Assembly: GCA_032158295.1 (NCBI GenBank)
Contig: CM063258.1
Coordinates: 10,186,583-10,250,582 of the forward strand
Reading direction: 5' to 3'
From: Pycnopodia helianthoides
Taxonomy: Eukaryota > Echinodermata > Asteroidea > Forcipulatida > Asteriidae
DNA length: 64,000 nucleotides
Shown here: positions 24,227 through 35,702 of the stretch, one piece after another
Position numbering within the stretch: the stretch's first letter is position 1
Layout of the letters: every line of letters starts with the position of its first letter
Made by a program: the position numbers and the translations under genes
The notes under the pieces: model-generated
What the model saw: the letters and a program-made list of their open reading frames with translations, nothing else
Databases searched by the model: none
Told to the model about the DNA's origin: nothing

Positions 24227-24611
24227 AGGTAGTGTGCAGGATTTGTAGAGCTGACAAAATAGTCGCAGACTGTGTTCATGTTTTGTGTGATCAACCATAG
24301 CAAGAAGTTACAAACTTGTTTAAATTAGGGCTAAATTGTGTGAGTCAGGTGAAAATAGTGAAAAATCTTGCACAATTTTCAGCATGAAAACTGATTGTCC
24401 TTAACTTTGTTGTCCTTAACTGAAATCAGCTGTTGCGTTGCATTTTTTAAAAAGGTTTTCCGACCGATACATTTTTCTCGAATATGACTTCATTTCAGAG
24501 GGAAATATTTCACAGAAAAAGTGGTTCTAGTGTGAACTTCATAATCAGTAATCTTTCAGACTAAAATTAAACCGTAATGTTTTTTATCCTCACCGATCCT
24601 GTACAATACCT
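24227..24611. mobile_element. TTAA-bordered MITE related to 888-1610
   Basis: Left end AGGTAGTGTGCAGGATTTG after TTAA. The right end in reverse complement is AGGTATTGTACAGGATCGG, before TTAA (24612-24615). The interior shares CATGTTTTGTGTGATCAA and GTGAAAATAGTGAAAA with the upstream element. 385 bp, non-coding. Confidence 0.75.
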
Positions 24612-26604
24612 TTAAAGGAATATAATTGCACATTACGCTGTAGTTGGGTTGCCTTTTTGTATAAGTTGCATGCCTGATACTTTGTTGATGTAAGGGCAAA
24701 GCAGTTTCTTTACCGAAGGAAGACATTTTAAATTTCTACCAGAACATTTCAAGGGGCACCAACAAGCCTGACACATGTTTCTTGTCATAGTTCTTGTGAG
24801 GGCATTGTAATTTTGTTTTCATTTAAAAGTGCTCTCTAGGATAAAAATTTCAATTTCTACTGGAACATTTCAAGGGGCGCCAAGGCAACTGGAGGCAATT
24901 GCCTCCGAAGTATCGGGGCTGAGTTGAAATGTATAATCAAAGAGCAATGATTGCTTTATGGTATGATATCGTCGGTCGTGCCACGAACTAACGTATGATG
25001 CACCACAGCAACAATTCCATTTTGGAGAAAATCGCAGTTGAAGTTGAACTATTTTTCAAACTGCTTTTTTTGGAGACTGCCTACTATTTAAACAAAATAA
25101 TTTCAACACCAATGTAAAGCTGACTTCTTCCTCAGTACAGAACTGTCATTGTGTTTTTGATCTTGCGACTGTTTTGATGAGTTATTAATCCCTAAAAATA
25201 TGCTTCACTTTGTATAAAGTAATAAAAAACGAGAAGTGCACACACAGCGATGTGTACAAACCAATGCATACTTCGCTTGGTGGAAACGCTAAACTAATAA
25301 TAAGGTCAACAGATACATCACAGATACAAACCCGCCGTGTTTGGAACCGAGCCAGTGCTATGTGTTTCAATGGATAAAGTAGCGTATCATGATACGTCAT
25401 TTCGTGGAATTGCAAAATGGTAAATCTAGTGATACGTCGGTCATGCTAATTAGTGTCATTACAAAACTTTGATGTGTTAGGTCCCGAAACTTGTTGAAAA
25501 TGTTAACAGTAATGATATATCAATAATTTGTACAAAAACCAATTTGCCAAATTGTGTGATTATTAACCGATACTTGTACATGTACACTGAGATAACTCAG
25601 GTGAATTGAAACTGTCTATTTGTTTTCAGCAGAAATATTCTCCCCATGTAGTGCACGTATGTACAATGTACCTGTCTCTGTCAGCCACTCATATTACTTA
25701 GTTGCTCACTACAACAATCAGATCATGGCTTTTTAATCTTTTTGCATCAATCTACGAACCAGTTAGCATCCTGTCTCATATAGAAAACGGTAGCAATCTC
25801 TAGGCTCTAAGGATTATAATTGTACACCAGAGCCTATCCATGCTCATCAGTTAGTCACAATGGTCTGTACTACTACTATCTCCATCGCTGCAATGTCTGG
25901 CAATTTACAGCCAGCGCATTTTACCTTTCCCGTTTTCTTATTGATTTATATTTGGTTAGGCTGATTGATCTTAATTGATTTTGCTTTAGATCTTTTGAAA
26001 ACAAATCAGACGGGAATCCTGCAGTTTAACAAAGTAGCAATAATTTAACAGTTAACACCATCAAATCAGTAAGGTTCGCATGGTGGAAGGACAATAAATA
26101 AGAAAATTTGTGGTGACACCAATAAAATATGTTCTTGTAATTCATCCATCAGGATTTTTGTCAATTATCATATATGTTTTTGTGACATTATCAAACTGAG
26201 GGGGTCATGTTTTTTCGGCGAGAATGAAAAAACAGTTTTTGTTTTGTCTGGGATTTTGTGCATGTTCATGAACATGCTTACTTTGTATTTGGATTGCTGC
26301 AGTGGAAACTACATATTGCACAAGTGAATAATGGTGAATTTGAAATTGAATTTGTTTAATGCAAGTTCACTCCAAACAAGGCTAAAAGCCACTCTTGGTA
26401 AGGGGCTACAAGAAGAGAACATTTAAGATAAAAAATAACGCAGGGAGCTGAAGGTAGGAATTGATATTCCTAATAAAACAGTCTAGATTGTAGGATTGAG
26501 GGAAACATGCACATACATTTGATGTGTTTCTACAAAGTGCTTATTGTACAAACATTTGAAATGAATGATTCGTTTGCAATCACTCGTATCTGAAAGGGAA
26601 GTAG

Positions 26605-27025
26605 CACTGTGTGTATGATATTAAGCTACATTGGACTCAAGCTCTGGTGTTTCTGACCAGCAAAGTGTGGGTTCCAGTCCCGGTCTTGACACGTGTGTCC
26701 TTTAAAGTAAAACACCCAGCCCTTATTGCTTTGTCCTTCAGATGGGACTTAAAGCGTTGGTCACATTTGTTGTGTAATGCACCCAATAGAACCAAGTACA
26801 CTTACCATTAAGAGTAGCGGTGCGCCCCAATGTTTTTTAGTATGGTTGGCTGCAGATTGCACTACAGCACCTTGTAAATAATTACATGGTGCTATGTAAA
26901 TAAATGGGTCTTATATTTTGAACATAGCTCAACATACATGTACCTTGTAGACAGAATAACGAGTGCTTCAGCCGCCCTCAGGTGTGATAAAGCGCTGTAT
27001 AAGAACTGTGTATTGCGTATTACAC
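26605..27025 (+). mobile_element. tRNA-derived SINE, family S1 (degraded head)
   Basis: GACTCAAGCTCTGGTGTTTC, AGTGTGGGTTCCAGTCCCGG (box B), TGACACGTGTGTCC and an AAAGCGCTGTATAAGAACTG end give the full S1 order. Box A has decayed. It abuts an S2 SINE in the opposite orientation. Confidence 0.75.
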
Positions 27026-27155
27026 ACATACTGGGCACTGTACAGCACACTCTGTAGGAATATCCAGAGGGTACTTGAGGAGGATTTGAACCATTGACCT
27101 CCCGGGTTTAAGTGTAGGTGCCCCAACCACTTGACCATCAAGATTGTCTGATGAC
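27026..27155 (-). mobile_element. tRNA-derived SINE, family S2
   Basis: In reverse complement it has a head with a GTCAAGTGGTTGGGGCACC box A-like run and a GGTCAATGGTTCAAATCCTC box B-like run, then an AGAGTGTGCTGTACAGTGCC tail resembling the other S2 copies. Degenerate relative to a tRNA. Confidence 0.6.
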
Positions 27156-27979
27156 AATATTGGGGCTTGAGTCCTACAACAATAATGAATGCCAAAATCT
27201 AGATTCTTGTGTAACTGATGCAAGTTCTAAATTTGTAAGTAAAAGTGGGTGGATGAGCTAATATGACAGCTGATGTTAATGTAGGAGACTGAATCCATTA
27301 TTGATAACCATTCTTTCATCCATTAAGTATTTAGACTGACAACTTATTACCCCATTCCAATAGAAGATGCATCGCCCAATTTTCTGCTTAGATTAAATAT
27401 TTATACTGTTAACCTCTAAACATATAGAAAAGATGGTTTTGTTCTTAAAAAATGAATATAATGAACAATCGTTAACGTAAGAAATTGATTGAAAGGTAAG
27501 AAGGTGATTATAAACAAAAAAAACATTTGAATTTGACAGAGTTTAAGTTAGCAACATGAACTCAAAAATGTGTAACACAAGTTGCAAATGTGTGTACAAC
27601 ACTTGTAGCATGCAAATTGTTTTTACAATGAAATCATGTTTGGACCCCAAAAAGTTAATATTTTGTTTTTTGTCACACACCAATGAGTTTGCTGAGTTCC
27701 TTTGACGGGAAGATCATCTAAACAAATTACATCATTTGCATCAGGTCTATTCGACCCCAGAAGAAGCATCAACTTATTTTCAATTAAAAAAAATGCCGAT
27801 TTGAGGCAATGGATCTTTAATGTGTGCTTTTGTCAATGAAAATAGAAGGTAAAAATTTATCTACTTATTCCAAGAAAGAAAAAAAAAGCCCAAGCAAGAG
27901 TACTAAAAGACTTCCTCCTACATGTGGATGTAGGTGGCGTTAATTGAACTCCCTGCTCCCCCAATGCTATACTTGTACA

Positions 27980-28127
27980 GGGGTCGATTTCACAAAGCAC
28001 TGAGATTCATCGTTAGATGAGTTATCAGTATTACCATAGTGATTTGTATTGTGACATCACTCTTTGCTAAGCAACTGCGATGGATTTGCAGTTACGATCA
28101 GTCTGAACTCTTTGTGAAATCGGCCCC
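27980..28127. mobile_element. 148-bp MITE with GGGGTCGATTTCACAAAG ends
   Basis: Left end GGGGTCGATTTCACAAAG. The right end in reverse complement is GGGGCCGATTTCACAAAG. The interior includes ATTTGTATTGTGACATCAC and TTTGCTAAGCAACTGC. A diverged relative lies in opposite orientation at 60111-60259. No clear target duplication. Confidence 0.8.
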
Positions 28128-28889
28128 AGGTGTGATAACAAGTCAGATCTGGAGTGACCCCCAAGGTCAATAATCAGTGCTTCAGCAAAGAACCGTAGTA
28201 AGCAACATGGATGGAACGGGATAGAAAAATAACACACCTTGAACTCTCACGGTTGTGACGTCTGAAATTGAACATGTGCTCAGTCTGAACATAACATCGT
28301 GACTGAGGACTTTCAATGGATTTTGTGGCTCAGGTTTATGATATTTCACTGTCAGTGGAAGCATCAGCTGTTGATAAGTCTTGGTTTCATAGTGTGGTTC
28401 ACTGGACTCTGTACTCTGTACACCAGCTGCATTTATGCATGCGTATAAAGTATTTATTGTAAGTTGAATGCCCTCCAGATGTAATAAAGTGTTAAAGAAT
28501 AGATTTGATTAATGTGGATTTGAACAAAACAATTTTAATGAAAGTTTGAATTTAACTCAAACTGCTGTGCTGAAGTAAACTAGAACATCTATACCATGCT
28601 GATATGGGGCAGAGGGTATCTCCTCCCCCCCCCCAATGTTCCCATACGTTAACACACTATTTTCCTCTTGTACAGAAGTATTCCCCCTAAAATTCTCTAT
28701 ATAATTCCTGAGATTCCAAGCACACAATGAAGACACAATAGGGGGGGGGGGGGTTCACCATGCCCCATATCTAGCACCAAATGAGAACTTCCACCCATAA
28801 GGGAGAGAAAAAACCTCTTGTTTAGCAACTTAAAGTTTCCTACTTAATTGACGTAGTTAATTGCAACATGAATGAGAATGTAGTCCAGA

Positions 28890-29030
28890 TTCTTCTCTGA
28901 GGCAACAGAGGCAATCGCCTCCATGCCCCTGGTCATTGCCTGGGTGCCTTGTGTAATGTTCTAGCATAAATTGCCCTCATAGAGGGTGCCCTCTACTGAG
29001 GAAAAAACTGCCTTGCCCTTTCAAGAATGA
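28890..29030. repeat. Diverged copy of the 'GGCCTTGCCCT' dispersed repeat
   Basis: GGCAATCGCCTCCATGCCCC, then a TGCCCTCTACTGAGG block and CTGCCTTGCCCTTTCAAG, in the same order as at 45300-45415. A related GGCAATTGCCTCCGAAG fragment lies at about 24895-24911. Confidence 0.45.
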
Positions 29031-29837
29031 AGCATCAGACTGGGATATACGATACTTACCCTGCAGTGTGTGGGACTTTAACTAAAATTGTCTTTTAACA
29101 TTTTTCTCATAATTTGTCATACTGTCAGTCGTTACGAATCACAATCATACGAGGACGGTGATATTTCTGAAGTTTATGAGACTCAATGTGGCTGTTCACT
29201 TAGCCACAGAAACCAAAACAAACTTCCAGTTCAATTTATCTTCAGACAATTTCCCATTTAAAAGTACTGCCCAACCCAGGAATGTTTATCCCAAGGTATG
29301 ATTAGGAATCAGTGCTTCATGTTGAATCTACCTCCGGGGGGAAAAATGCTTAACGAGCTGTGGAACTCACTTAGGAAATTTAAATTAAGCCAGGCTTGAA
29401 AGTTGGTCCATTTGCTTGATGGAAAGCAATTAAGTCCCGATTTGGCCTGTAATTTCCGGGCAGAGACAAATATTTAACGGCCAATTAGATGAATTTTCCA
29501 TGAGAGATGAGTTTACAAAGGGATATCTGACATGTGAGTCAATTTGCTTGATATTTGTAATTGTGTTTACTCACCATTGGTTTCGCCATTGGTACCGTCT
29601 CTATAGTAGCAGTAAGCTTTACAGTGTACATCATTTTCTTACTTCTTAATTCATGGTTTTAATTTGACAATTATAACCAGCTATGCTAATTTGTCTGTGC
29701 CTAATTGTGCTTGTTTGGTGGCATAATTTGTGAGATAATTTGTTTCCAAAAATAAAAAACATATCTAGTAATAGATTTAGTAATTACAGGGGCCGTCTCT
29801 AAAGGGACATTTAAAAAGAATATCTATAACAAAATGT

Positions 29838-31180
29838 TCATCTCGTTCGCGCGACATATTATCTTGTGCACACAACAAATTATTTTGCGGCATGGCGTTT
29901 TATCTTGTGCAAACTTCATATTACCTCGTGCGCACTTCATACTATCTCGTGCGCACGGCATAAATTATCTTGTGCGCACGACATATTATCTCGTGCTCAC
30001 GACCTAAGTATAGATTTCCTGGAAGCCATTTTGGAGGAATGCTGCCCTGTTGCTGCTCGTGTACACGTACATAATATAATGTACACAAACCTAACACCGT
30101 TGTGGTAACTCAACACCCAAACTGTTAGACTATAATTACGGTAATGTTCCTATTCCCATTCCAATGTAATGCATAATCAGTGTATTGAGTGCAGTCTTCA
30201 GTCGCACAGAGTTTTTCACTGGGGGGGGGGGCAGAGGGGCCATTGCTTTCCAGTGCAGGGGCCCGTAGGCCATGCTTATCCCTTGTTTAGAGCACTACTT
30301 TTATGTTTTTCGTGGGGCGGCACTGGAAAATTGTGGGGCAGGGGGGGGGGGGACCCACATTGCTATGGATATTTTTTATTTTCGAGAACAAATATAATTT
30401 AAAAAGAAGATTTTGTTTCATAGAAAACTATAGTCTTCGTTTGAGTTGTTTTCTCATTTTCGATATATGCACGAGCATTGCTCAGTCTTTAGAGGTACAA
30501 ACAAACATGATCAGACACCAACAAGGCCTAAATTCTTCAAGCTGTCGTAGCGGACTCCCTGGCTAAGCAAGAGACTAGCAAGGCGCCGGTTGCAGTAATG
30601 TCAATGTATTTTTGCTGGTAACCCGTTTCTCTGCTAAGCAAAATAAGTCTGCGTTGACCAGCTTTTAGGGCCCATGCTTAGAATTACGAGTATTGAAGTG
30701 ACATTTTGTTGAATGACATTAGATTACATTTCCCCAATTTCAGATGTTACATTAATGCTGAAGAAAGGTTCATGCTACAGAAAAAAAATAGGGGCAGGGT
30801 CAGTAAGGTAGTGTTCTCCTTTAACAGTGGTCCGCTGGCCAAATAGTACTAAAAACACCTGAGAACCAGTCAAAATTCTATCCAAGTGGTCCGGCTGGCT
30901 AGTTCAGTGTTGAAAAGCATCCCTATTTAATATGGAATATGGACTAGTGAAAAAGCTGACGGACCAGTGAAATGACAAGCTAACAGGTCCCACTAGTCAC
31001 TGAAAAAGTTACTGCCAAATCCTGTATACAAGTCACAGGGATCTCCTCAAGATTTTTCAAAATTGTGTGGCACTCTGGACCCAAAGTTTGTAGGTTTGGC
31101 CCAAGCATACTGAAAATGGCGTCCGGGAATTCCCCAATTATGTCATGCGCACCAGATGATATGTCGTGCGCACGAGATAA
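29838..31180. mobile_element. DNA element with tandemly repeated ~21-bp termini
   Basis: The left end is about eight tandem units of the type 'ATCTCGTGCGCACGACATATT' with variations (about 29840-30005), followed by GGAAGCCATTTTGGAGG. The right end, 31110-31180, is the reverse complement (about two units) with GGACGCCATTTT inside. The interior of about 1.1 kb has G runs at 30221-30232 and 30342-30353, a fragment of the AGACTGTGCAAGTCTT element (about 30388-30500) and no recognisable transposase. Tandem sub-repeats at inverted ends recall foldback-type elements, but the superfamily is unassigned. Confidence 0.65.
30388..30500. mobile_element. Right-end fragment of the AGACTGTGCAAGTCTT element
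   Basis: AGATTTTGTTTCATAGAAAA, CTATAGTCTTCGTTTGAGTT, GTTTTCTCATTTTCGATAT and GCTCAGTCTTTAGAGG match, in order, the right end of the copy at 45924-46479. It lies inside the element at 29838-31180, which suggests a nested insertion. Confidence 0.6.
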
Positions 31181-31249
31181 TACAAATATATGTAAACTTG
31201 TATCAGGAACAAAGAATTTTATTTGTTACTTTTTTATCTTCACACTGCT

Positions 31250-31395
31250 GTGTGATATCAAGCACTGTTTACTCTGTACTTTCCGAGCCCTGTGGGAATA
31301 AAAATCCACTGGCTATTCTCGCATGGGATTTGAACCCATGACCCCTGCATTCTAGAGCAGATGTCTTAACCACTAGACCACCAAGAGTATCTGAT
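31250..31395 (-). mobile_element. tRNA-derived SINE, family S2 (minus copy of an inverted pair)
   Basis: In reverse complement, box A is GGTCTAGTGGTTAAGACATC, box B is GGGTTCAAATCCCATGC, and the tail is CTCGGAAAGTACAGAGTAAA. It forms an inverted pair with the S2 copy at 31468-31620. The head looks tRNA-like but the downstream tail and partner copies mark it as a SINE. Confidence 0.7.
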
Positions 31396-31403
31396 GTTAA
31401 GAT

Positions 31404-31454
31404 GCCAGTTTGAATCCTTTGGTACCCGCTGCTAAATATAGGATTCAAACTGGC
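31404..31454. repeat. Perfect 15-bp inverted repeat between two SINEs
   Basis: GCCAGTTTGAATCCT (31404-31418) and AGGATTCAAACTGGC (31440-31454) are exact reverse complements around a 21-base spacer, exactly between the two oppositely oriented S2 SINEs. Confidence 0.9.
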
Positions 31455-31467
31455 TTGTCACCGCTGG

Positions 31468-31620
31468 GTTACCTTTGTGGTCTAGCTAGCGGTTAAGACA
31501 TAAGCTCTATAATTCAGGGGTTGTGGGTTCGAATCCCACCTGAGTAACTCGTGGATTGTTCTTACACGAGACTTGAATAGTACTGAGTATACAGTGCTCA
31601 TCAAACATCATTGTAACAGT
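31468..31620 (+). mobile_element. tRNA-derived SINE, family S2 (plus copy of an inverted pair)
   Basis: Head GTGGTCTAGCTAGCGGTTAA (box A) and GTTGTGGGTTCGAATCCCAC (box B), closing stem GGTTAC/GTAAC, then a GAGTATACAGTGCTCATCA tail. An AATA/TAAA microsatellite follows at 31685-31712. Confidence 0.7.
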
Positions 31621-31684
31621 AAGACATCAAAATAATGACGAACATCAGTTTGCAATGTGTACGTGTTTGGAACATTACACACAC

Positions 31685-31712
31685 AATAAAATAAATAAAT
31701 AAATAAATAAAT
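31685..31712. repeat. (AAAT)n microsatellite
   Basis: About five to six consecutive AAAT units just downstream of the S2 SINE. Confidence 0.9.
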
Positions 31713-32217
31713 GACATCTGGCCTACATTCTAACAATAGAACCTTCCATTTTTGCAATTCTTTGCCCCCTGTTAATTTCCTTTTTTGAAATTGTTTGCCC
31801 TCTGTTATTTCATAAAGCCAATTTTCAACAACATGCTATCTGATTGGTTTCTTCTGAAGTCAGTTTTTAGTATTTGAAAAGATTACCTTTGTATTCCTGA
31901 ATTCATAGCCGTGAGTCAAGTTGAGTTGCTAACGTATGTGTATTTGTTATCAGTGGGGAGGATGATTGTACTCTACTCATGTTTTGCTAAAAACCTTATC
32001 CCTTGTGCAATGAGCAATCTGGGCTGCAAAAATGCAGCATCATTTAAATTGTGTATTAACTTAGTGTCACCCTTGGGGGTGACAACACCGTATAGTTTTC
32101 AAACCACAGTGAAAGCTGGAGCGTTGAAATACCTTTTGAGTTTAAAAAGCTAGTTGATTGTATAAAGAAATTAACATGTCGACAGTTTGTTCATAATGCA
32201 AAGGTGCTTATATACAG

Positions 32218-32385
32218 GTATTGACCCGTCATGGTTGCGTGTGTTACTGCGCAGGGAGTATTCCAGGCAATGCACACTTGGCTTAACGCGTACCTTTATA
32301 TCTCTACCCGCAATTTGACTCCCAAAATGGTAGACCATGGGCAGACAGTGGGCCGCGTGTGACGTCAGTACAAGGGGATAATAGT
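32218..32385. repeat. Dispersed repeat copy ('GACTCCCAAAATGG...GTGTGACGTCAGT')
   Basis: TTTGACTCCCAAAATGG, GCAGACAGTGGGCCGCGTG and GTGACGTCAGTACAAGGGG recur in order, diverged, at 62638-62700. Likely part of a palindromic DNA element. Confidence 0.5.
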
Positions 32386-33177
32386 AGAGTTTACACGTGT
32401 CAAACTATTTTATTTTTCAAACAAGTACTCGGTTTGTGGATTGAACGGAAATTGCCAAGCCTAGTATCTATTACTTTGCACAGGAAGTGATGGATCATTC
32501 TCGTCTGTAAAGTGTTGTCTTTATGAGGCCGGTTCACACTCACGAAGGGAGTTGTCAAAAACAGAGATCCGAGTGATTGTTCTTCAAAACGGATCACATT
32601 CCTACTTGTATGCATCCTTGCCGAGAGTTTGTGATTTCATCAACTGCCTTGAGTATTCTTTTCACACGACTTTCAAATTAGCCTTAGGATAGTAGCTGAA
32701 TGATAAATATTCAATATTAATGACAGATTAAACTAAAATTCCAAGCAAACAGTTTTGAAATAAGTATAAATGTAACCTATTTACAGCCTATTCATCGCCA
32801 TTTTTCCATGAAAAACAAACACATTTAGGATATATTTCTTTGACTGATTGAAACTATAATATCAAGTGAAATCAATCAGAAAACCCAGTGATAACAGAAG
32901 AACTTCTGCATTTTTTTCTCAATGGGGCCAAATTTCGCTGGAAGAAGTTAAAAAAAAAAAAAATCATCTCATTGAATTTTGGCAGATGATACTATTTCAG
33001 TACGAAAAACATACAAACACTTTCGCAAATGCCACGGACAATGCATAAAATACAAGTAACCTGCAAAATTGTTTGTGCATTAATTATGGATATGATAATG
33101 TAGGGTCCAGACAATAACTCATTTTTTTCTTCATTTTTCTGTGCTAATCTGTTTTTGTGTTTATTAGCTGTAGCCCC

Positions 33178-33317
33178 TTTTTCAAAACCATGTCTTCGGC
33201 TTAAACTCTGGCCGGGCTCTGTTTGTTATTATGAAAGTGTGCGCTTTTGGTTCAGGGCTTCAGACAGGCGGACAGAGCTTTAGCCGGATTGGAAGGTTAA
33301 GCCTTGGTTTCTAAAAT
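33178..33317. mobile_element. Possible small palindromic element
   Basis: The left end, TTTCAAAACCATGTCTTCGG with GGCCGGGCTCTG, and the right end in reverse complement, TTTTAGAAACCAAGGCTTAA with CGGCTAAAGCTCTG, are imperfect inverted copies. About 140 bp; the left arm is the more diverged. Confidence 0.45.
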
Positions 33318-34094
33318 GGGAAATAGCAAGTTAATATGAAACATTATTGGAACCTTCAGTATCCCAGGATACCAATGGTTGATATTGATATCTCTTTTTA
33401 CCCCAATCCGTCTACTTGTATATCACTCGAGTCCTACACGTACATGTTCATGTACCCGATGAGAATTTGTGCAGTCATACGTACATAATTACAAACATGC
33501 TCATGAGCTCTTGAAATCCCCTCCGGAGTTTAAGATCATACTAGATTTCTTTGAATTGAGGATAATAACCACGTACATTAGAGAAAAGTATAACGCACTA
33601 TGAGGCAGGAATAGGCTCATGCCATAGAGGTAGGACCCGGAGAACAACGAGAGTATCTATCGGCACAATTCCCCTGTGAGGGAAATCAAGCACGAAGTCA
33701 TTCTCTTAGTTTGTCAAATTTAAACTTTCCCACTTCCCCCTTGGACGGGCGTGTTTTGGCGACTCTGACCAGAAACAAATTTCTGACTTGAAGTTCATTA
33801 ACTGAAACACATTCAGAGAGCTACGTGAAAACGGGTCATGAAGCAGAAATTACTCGAGGCGTAGTTTTTGAGCAGCAACCTAAAAAAAGAAATCAGTAAC
33901 ACTGAGATGCTGTGGAACTTGCAAAAAGTTGATACCTCTGCAAGAAACGTTGAAGCTCAAAATGTATAAAGTTGATTGATGAGTCAGTGAACTCTATTTC
34001 AGTTCTTTTAGTTCCAACTGTTCAAACATCTCAAGGCATACCTCCCCTATCTACCCTGTAACAACACGACCTTCAGAGCACTTTAAAATCCACT

Positions 34095-34695
34095 GCACTT
34101 GTTAAGTGTTGAGTGGACACACGCTCATTTGGAGATTCACACTAGAATTTATGTCTTCTTAGTTCATTGGTTTTTATACTCAATCGAGTGTCACACGTTG
34201 TTTGTTGTACTTTTGCTTAAAATGGTGCATTGCTTAGTCTTAGGATTTGATACTCGCCTATGTTGTGAATTGTTCAGTGCACTTTTTGCTTATGATACTT
34301 CATTTGGTGAGAAGGATACATGTATATTTCTTAATCTTAGGTTTTGATACTTTGTTCTGCATTGTTCACTGCACTTTTTGCTGAAAAAATTTGTTAGTTT
34401 TGATCTTCAGTTGAGTTTCCACATTGTTCAAGGAACTTTTGCTGAAAAGGCTACATATGTCTTAATCTTAGGTTTTGATACTCACTTAAGTTCTGCATTG
34501 TTCGCTGAACTATTTTTGGCTGAAAGATTTCTGTGGTTATGCTCTTGAATTGAGTGTCCACATTGTGAGATGAACTTTTGCTGAAAAGGTTTCGATACTC
34601 GCTTAAGTTCTGCATTGTGCACTGTACTTTTTGCGTAACGATTTCACTGGTTTTGATATTGAGTTGAGTTTTTGTTCGATGTACTTTTTTGGCCT
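34095..34695. repeat. Degenerate tandem repeat block
   Basis: The unit 'TTTTGATACTC..TTAAGTTCTGCATTGTTCACTGCACTTTTTGCTGAAA' recurs at about 34246, 34341, 34470 and 34590. It alternates with a related half-unit 'TTGAGTTGAGTGTCCACATTGTTC' at about 34120, 34405, 34545 and 34655. Spacing of 95-130 bp and many substitutions indicate an old satellite-like expansion. Confidence 0.75.
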
Positions 34696-34872
34696 AATCT
34701 GATAAGTGCAGGTTAATCATAGTCCCTTACACATTGTGTAATCTCCATCAGTGGTCTTGACTGTGCACACAGCCCACCTTCAGCTAATACATGTAAATAA
34801 ACCTCTGCTGAGCAAACATGCTACACTGGCCACTGCTCATCTTCTGACAGCAAGAGGACTGTTGGTCACTTA

Positions 34873-35702
34873 GACCGTGTTCCCACTGGATCCACAATTA
34901 CAAGATCCTGACCCCGCAAAAGGATTAGTCGCAGACGTGAATCGCGGTCGCGTTCCCACTTGAGTATGATCACGCATTGATCCACCTTTTGTAAACGGAA
35001 GTAGATCAAAAGTTCACCAACGCAGGTCACTTTCGCCCATCTTCCTCACAATTACCTGAAATACTGTGCTATTTCTCACGGTGCCGTCCAGTTTGTTTGG
35101 AATTACTTGACTGGCCCAGATGTCTAAAAAGTTCCCAGCTCCTCGTCCGACCATAGCTTGCCACGCTTCTCATCTTTTTGGGGTTTTTTTTGGACGAATT
35201 TATGAGACGTTTATTGCTGGGCGCTGCCATCTTTAAAGAACGTACAATGCATCCAAAAATTGGCGTGGGTTTGGGTTTAGTGTGGATGCGTTGTACAGAA
35301 CGTGTAGTTGGTATCGTCACGTGACGTCAATACTGCTTTATGCTTTACTTGCAATTCTTTTATGTCACCAAATGCGTGGTGCTGCTGGGAATAGAAGAAA
35401 AAAGAACACCGTTTTCGCGCCATTCGGGCCTACCGGACCGGATGTTCGCCCTCAATTGCGGGGTCTGATCGCCCTTTGCGTTCCCACTAGACTTTTGATG
35501 CCCATTAATCCAAAAGGGCGATCAGATCCCGCTTTAATCCTACTCCCGAGGTGGATCAAATTTGCAGGGTCTGATCCTGATCGCCCTCGCATTCCCACTT
35601 ACGCTTGATCGCCCTTTGATCGCCCTTTTCGAGAAATTGCGGGGTCTGATCACCCTTTTCTCGAATTGCGCGATCAATGCGGGGTCCAGTGGGAACGGGG
35701 TC
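34873..35702. mobile_element. PIF/Harbinger-like non-autonomous element (830 bp)
   Basis: Left end GACCGTGTTCCCACTGGATCC region; right end in reverse complement GACCCCGTTCCCACTGGACC. The element is flanked by TTA at 34870-34872 and 35703-35705, a TWA-type 3-bp duplication. GTTCCCACT and GATCGCCCTTT motifs recur inside, chiefly in the GC-rich right third. The 83- and 108-aa open frames lie within the element and look like nothing known. It is structurally parallel to the element at 18640-19653. Confidence 0.75.

Noticed and set aside
28624..28753. C and G homopolymer runs as possible quadruplex sites
   Set aside because: Simple mononucleotide runs are prone to slippage and sequencing error; no ordered G-tract structure is evident.
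31494..31560. Possible tRNA gene on +
   Set aside because: tRNA-like head with a partial closing stem, but followed by the S2 tail and accompanied by an inverted partner copy.
35282..35608. 108-aa frame on +
   Set aside because: Lies wholly within the second Harbinger-like element and consists of its GATCGCCC and GTTCCCA motifs.
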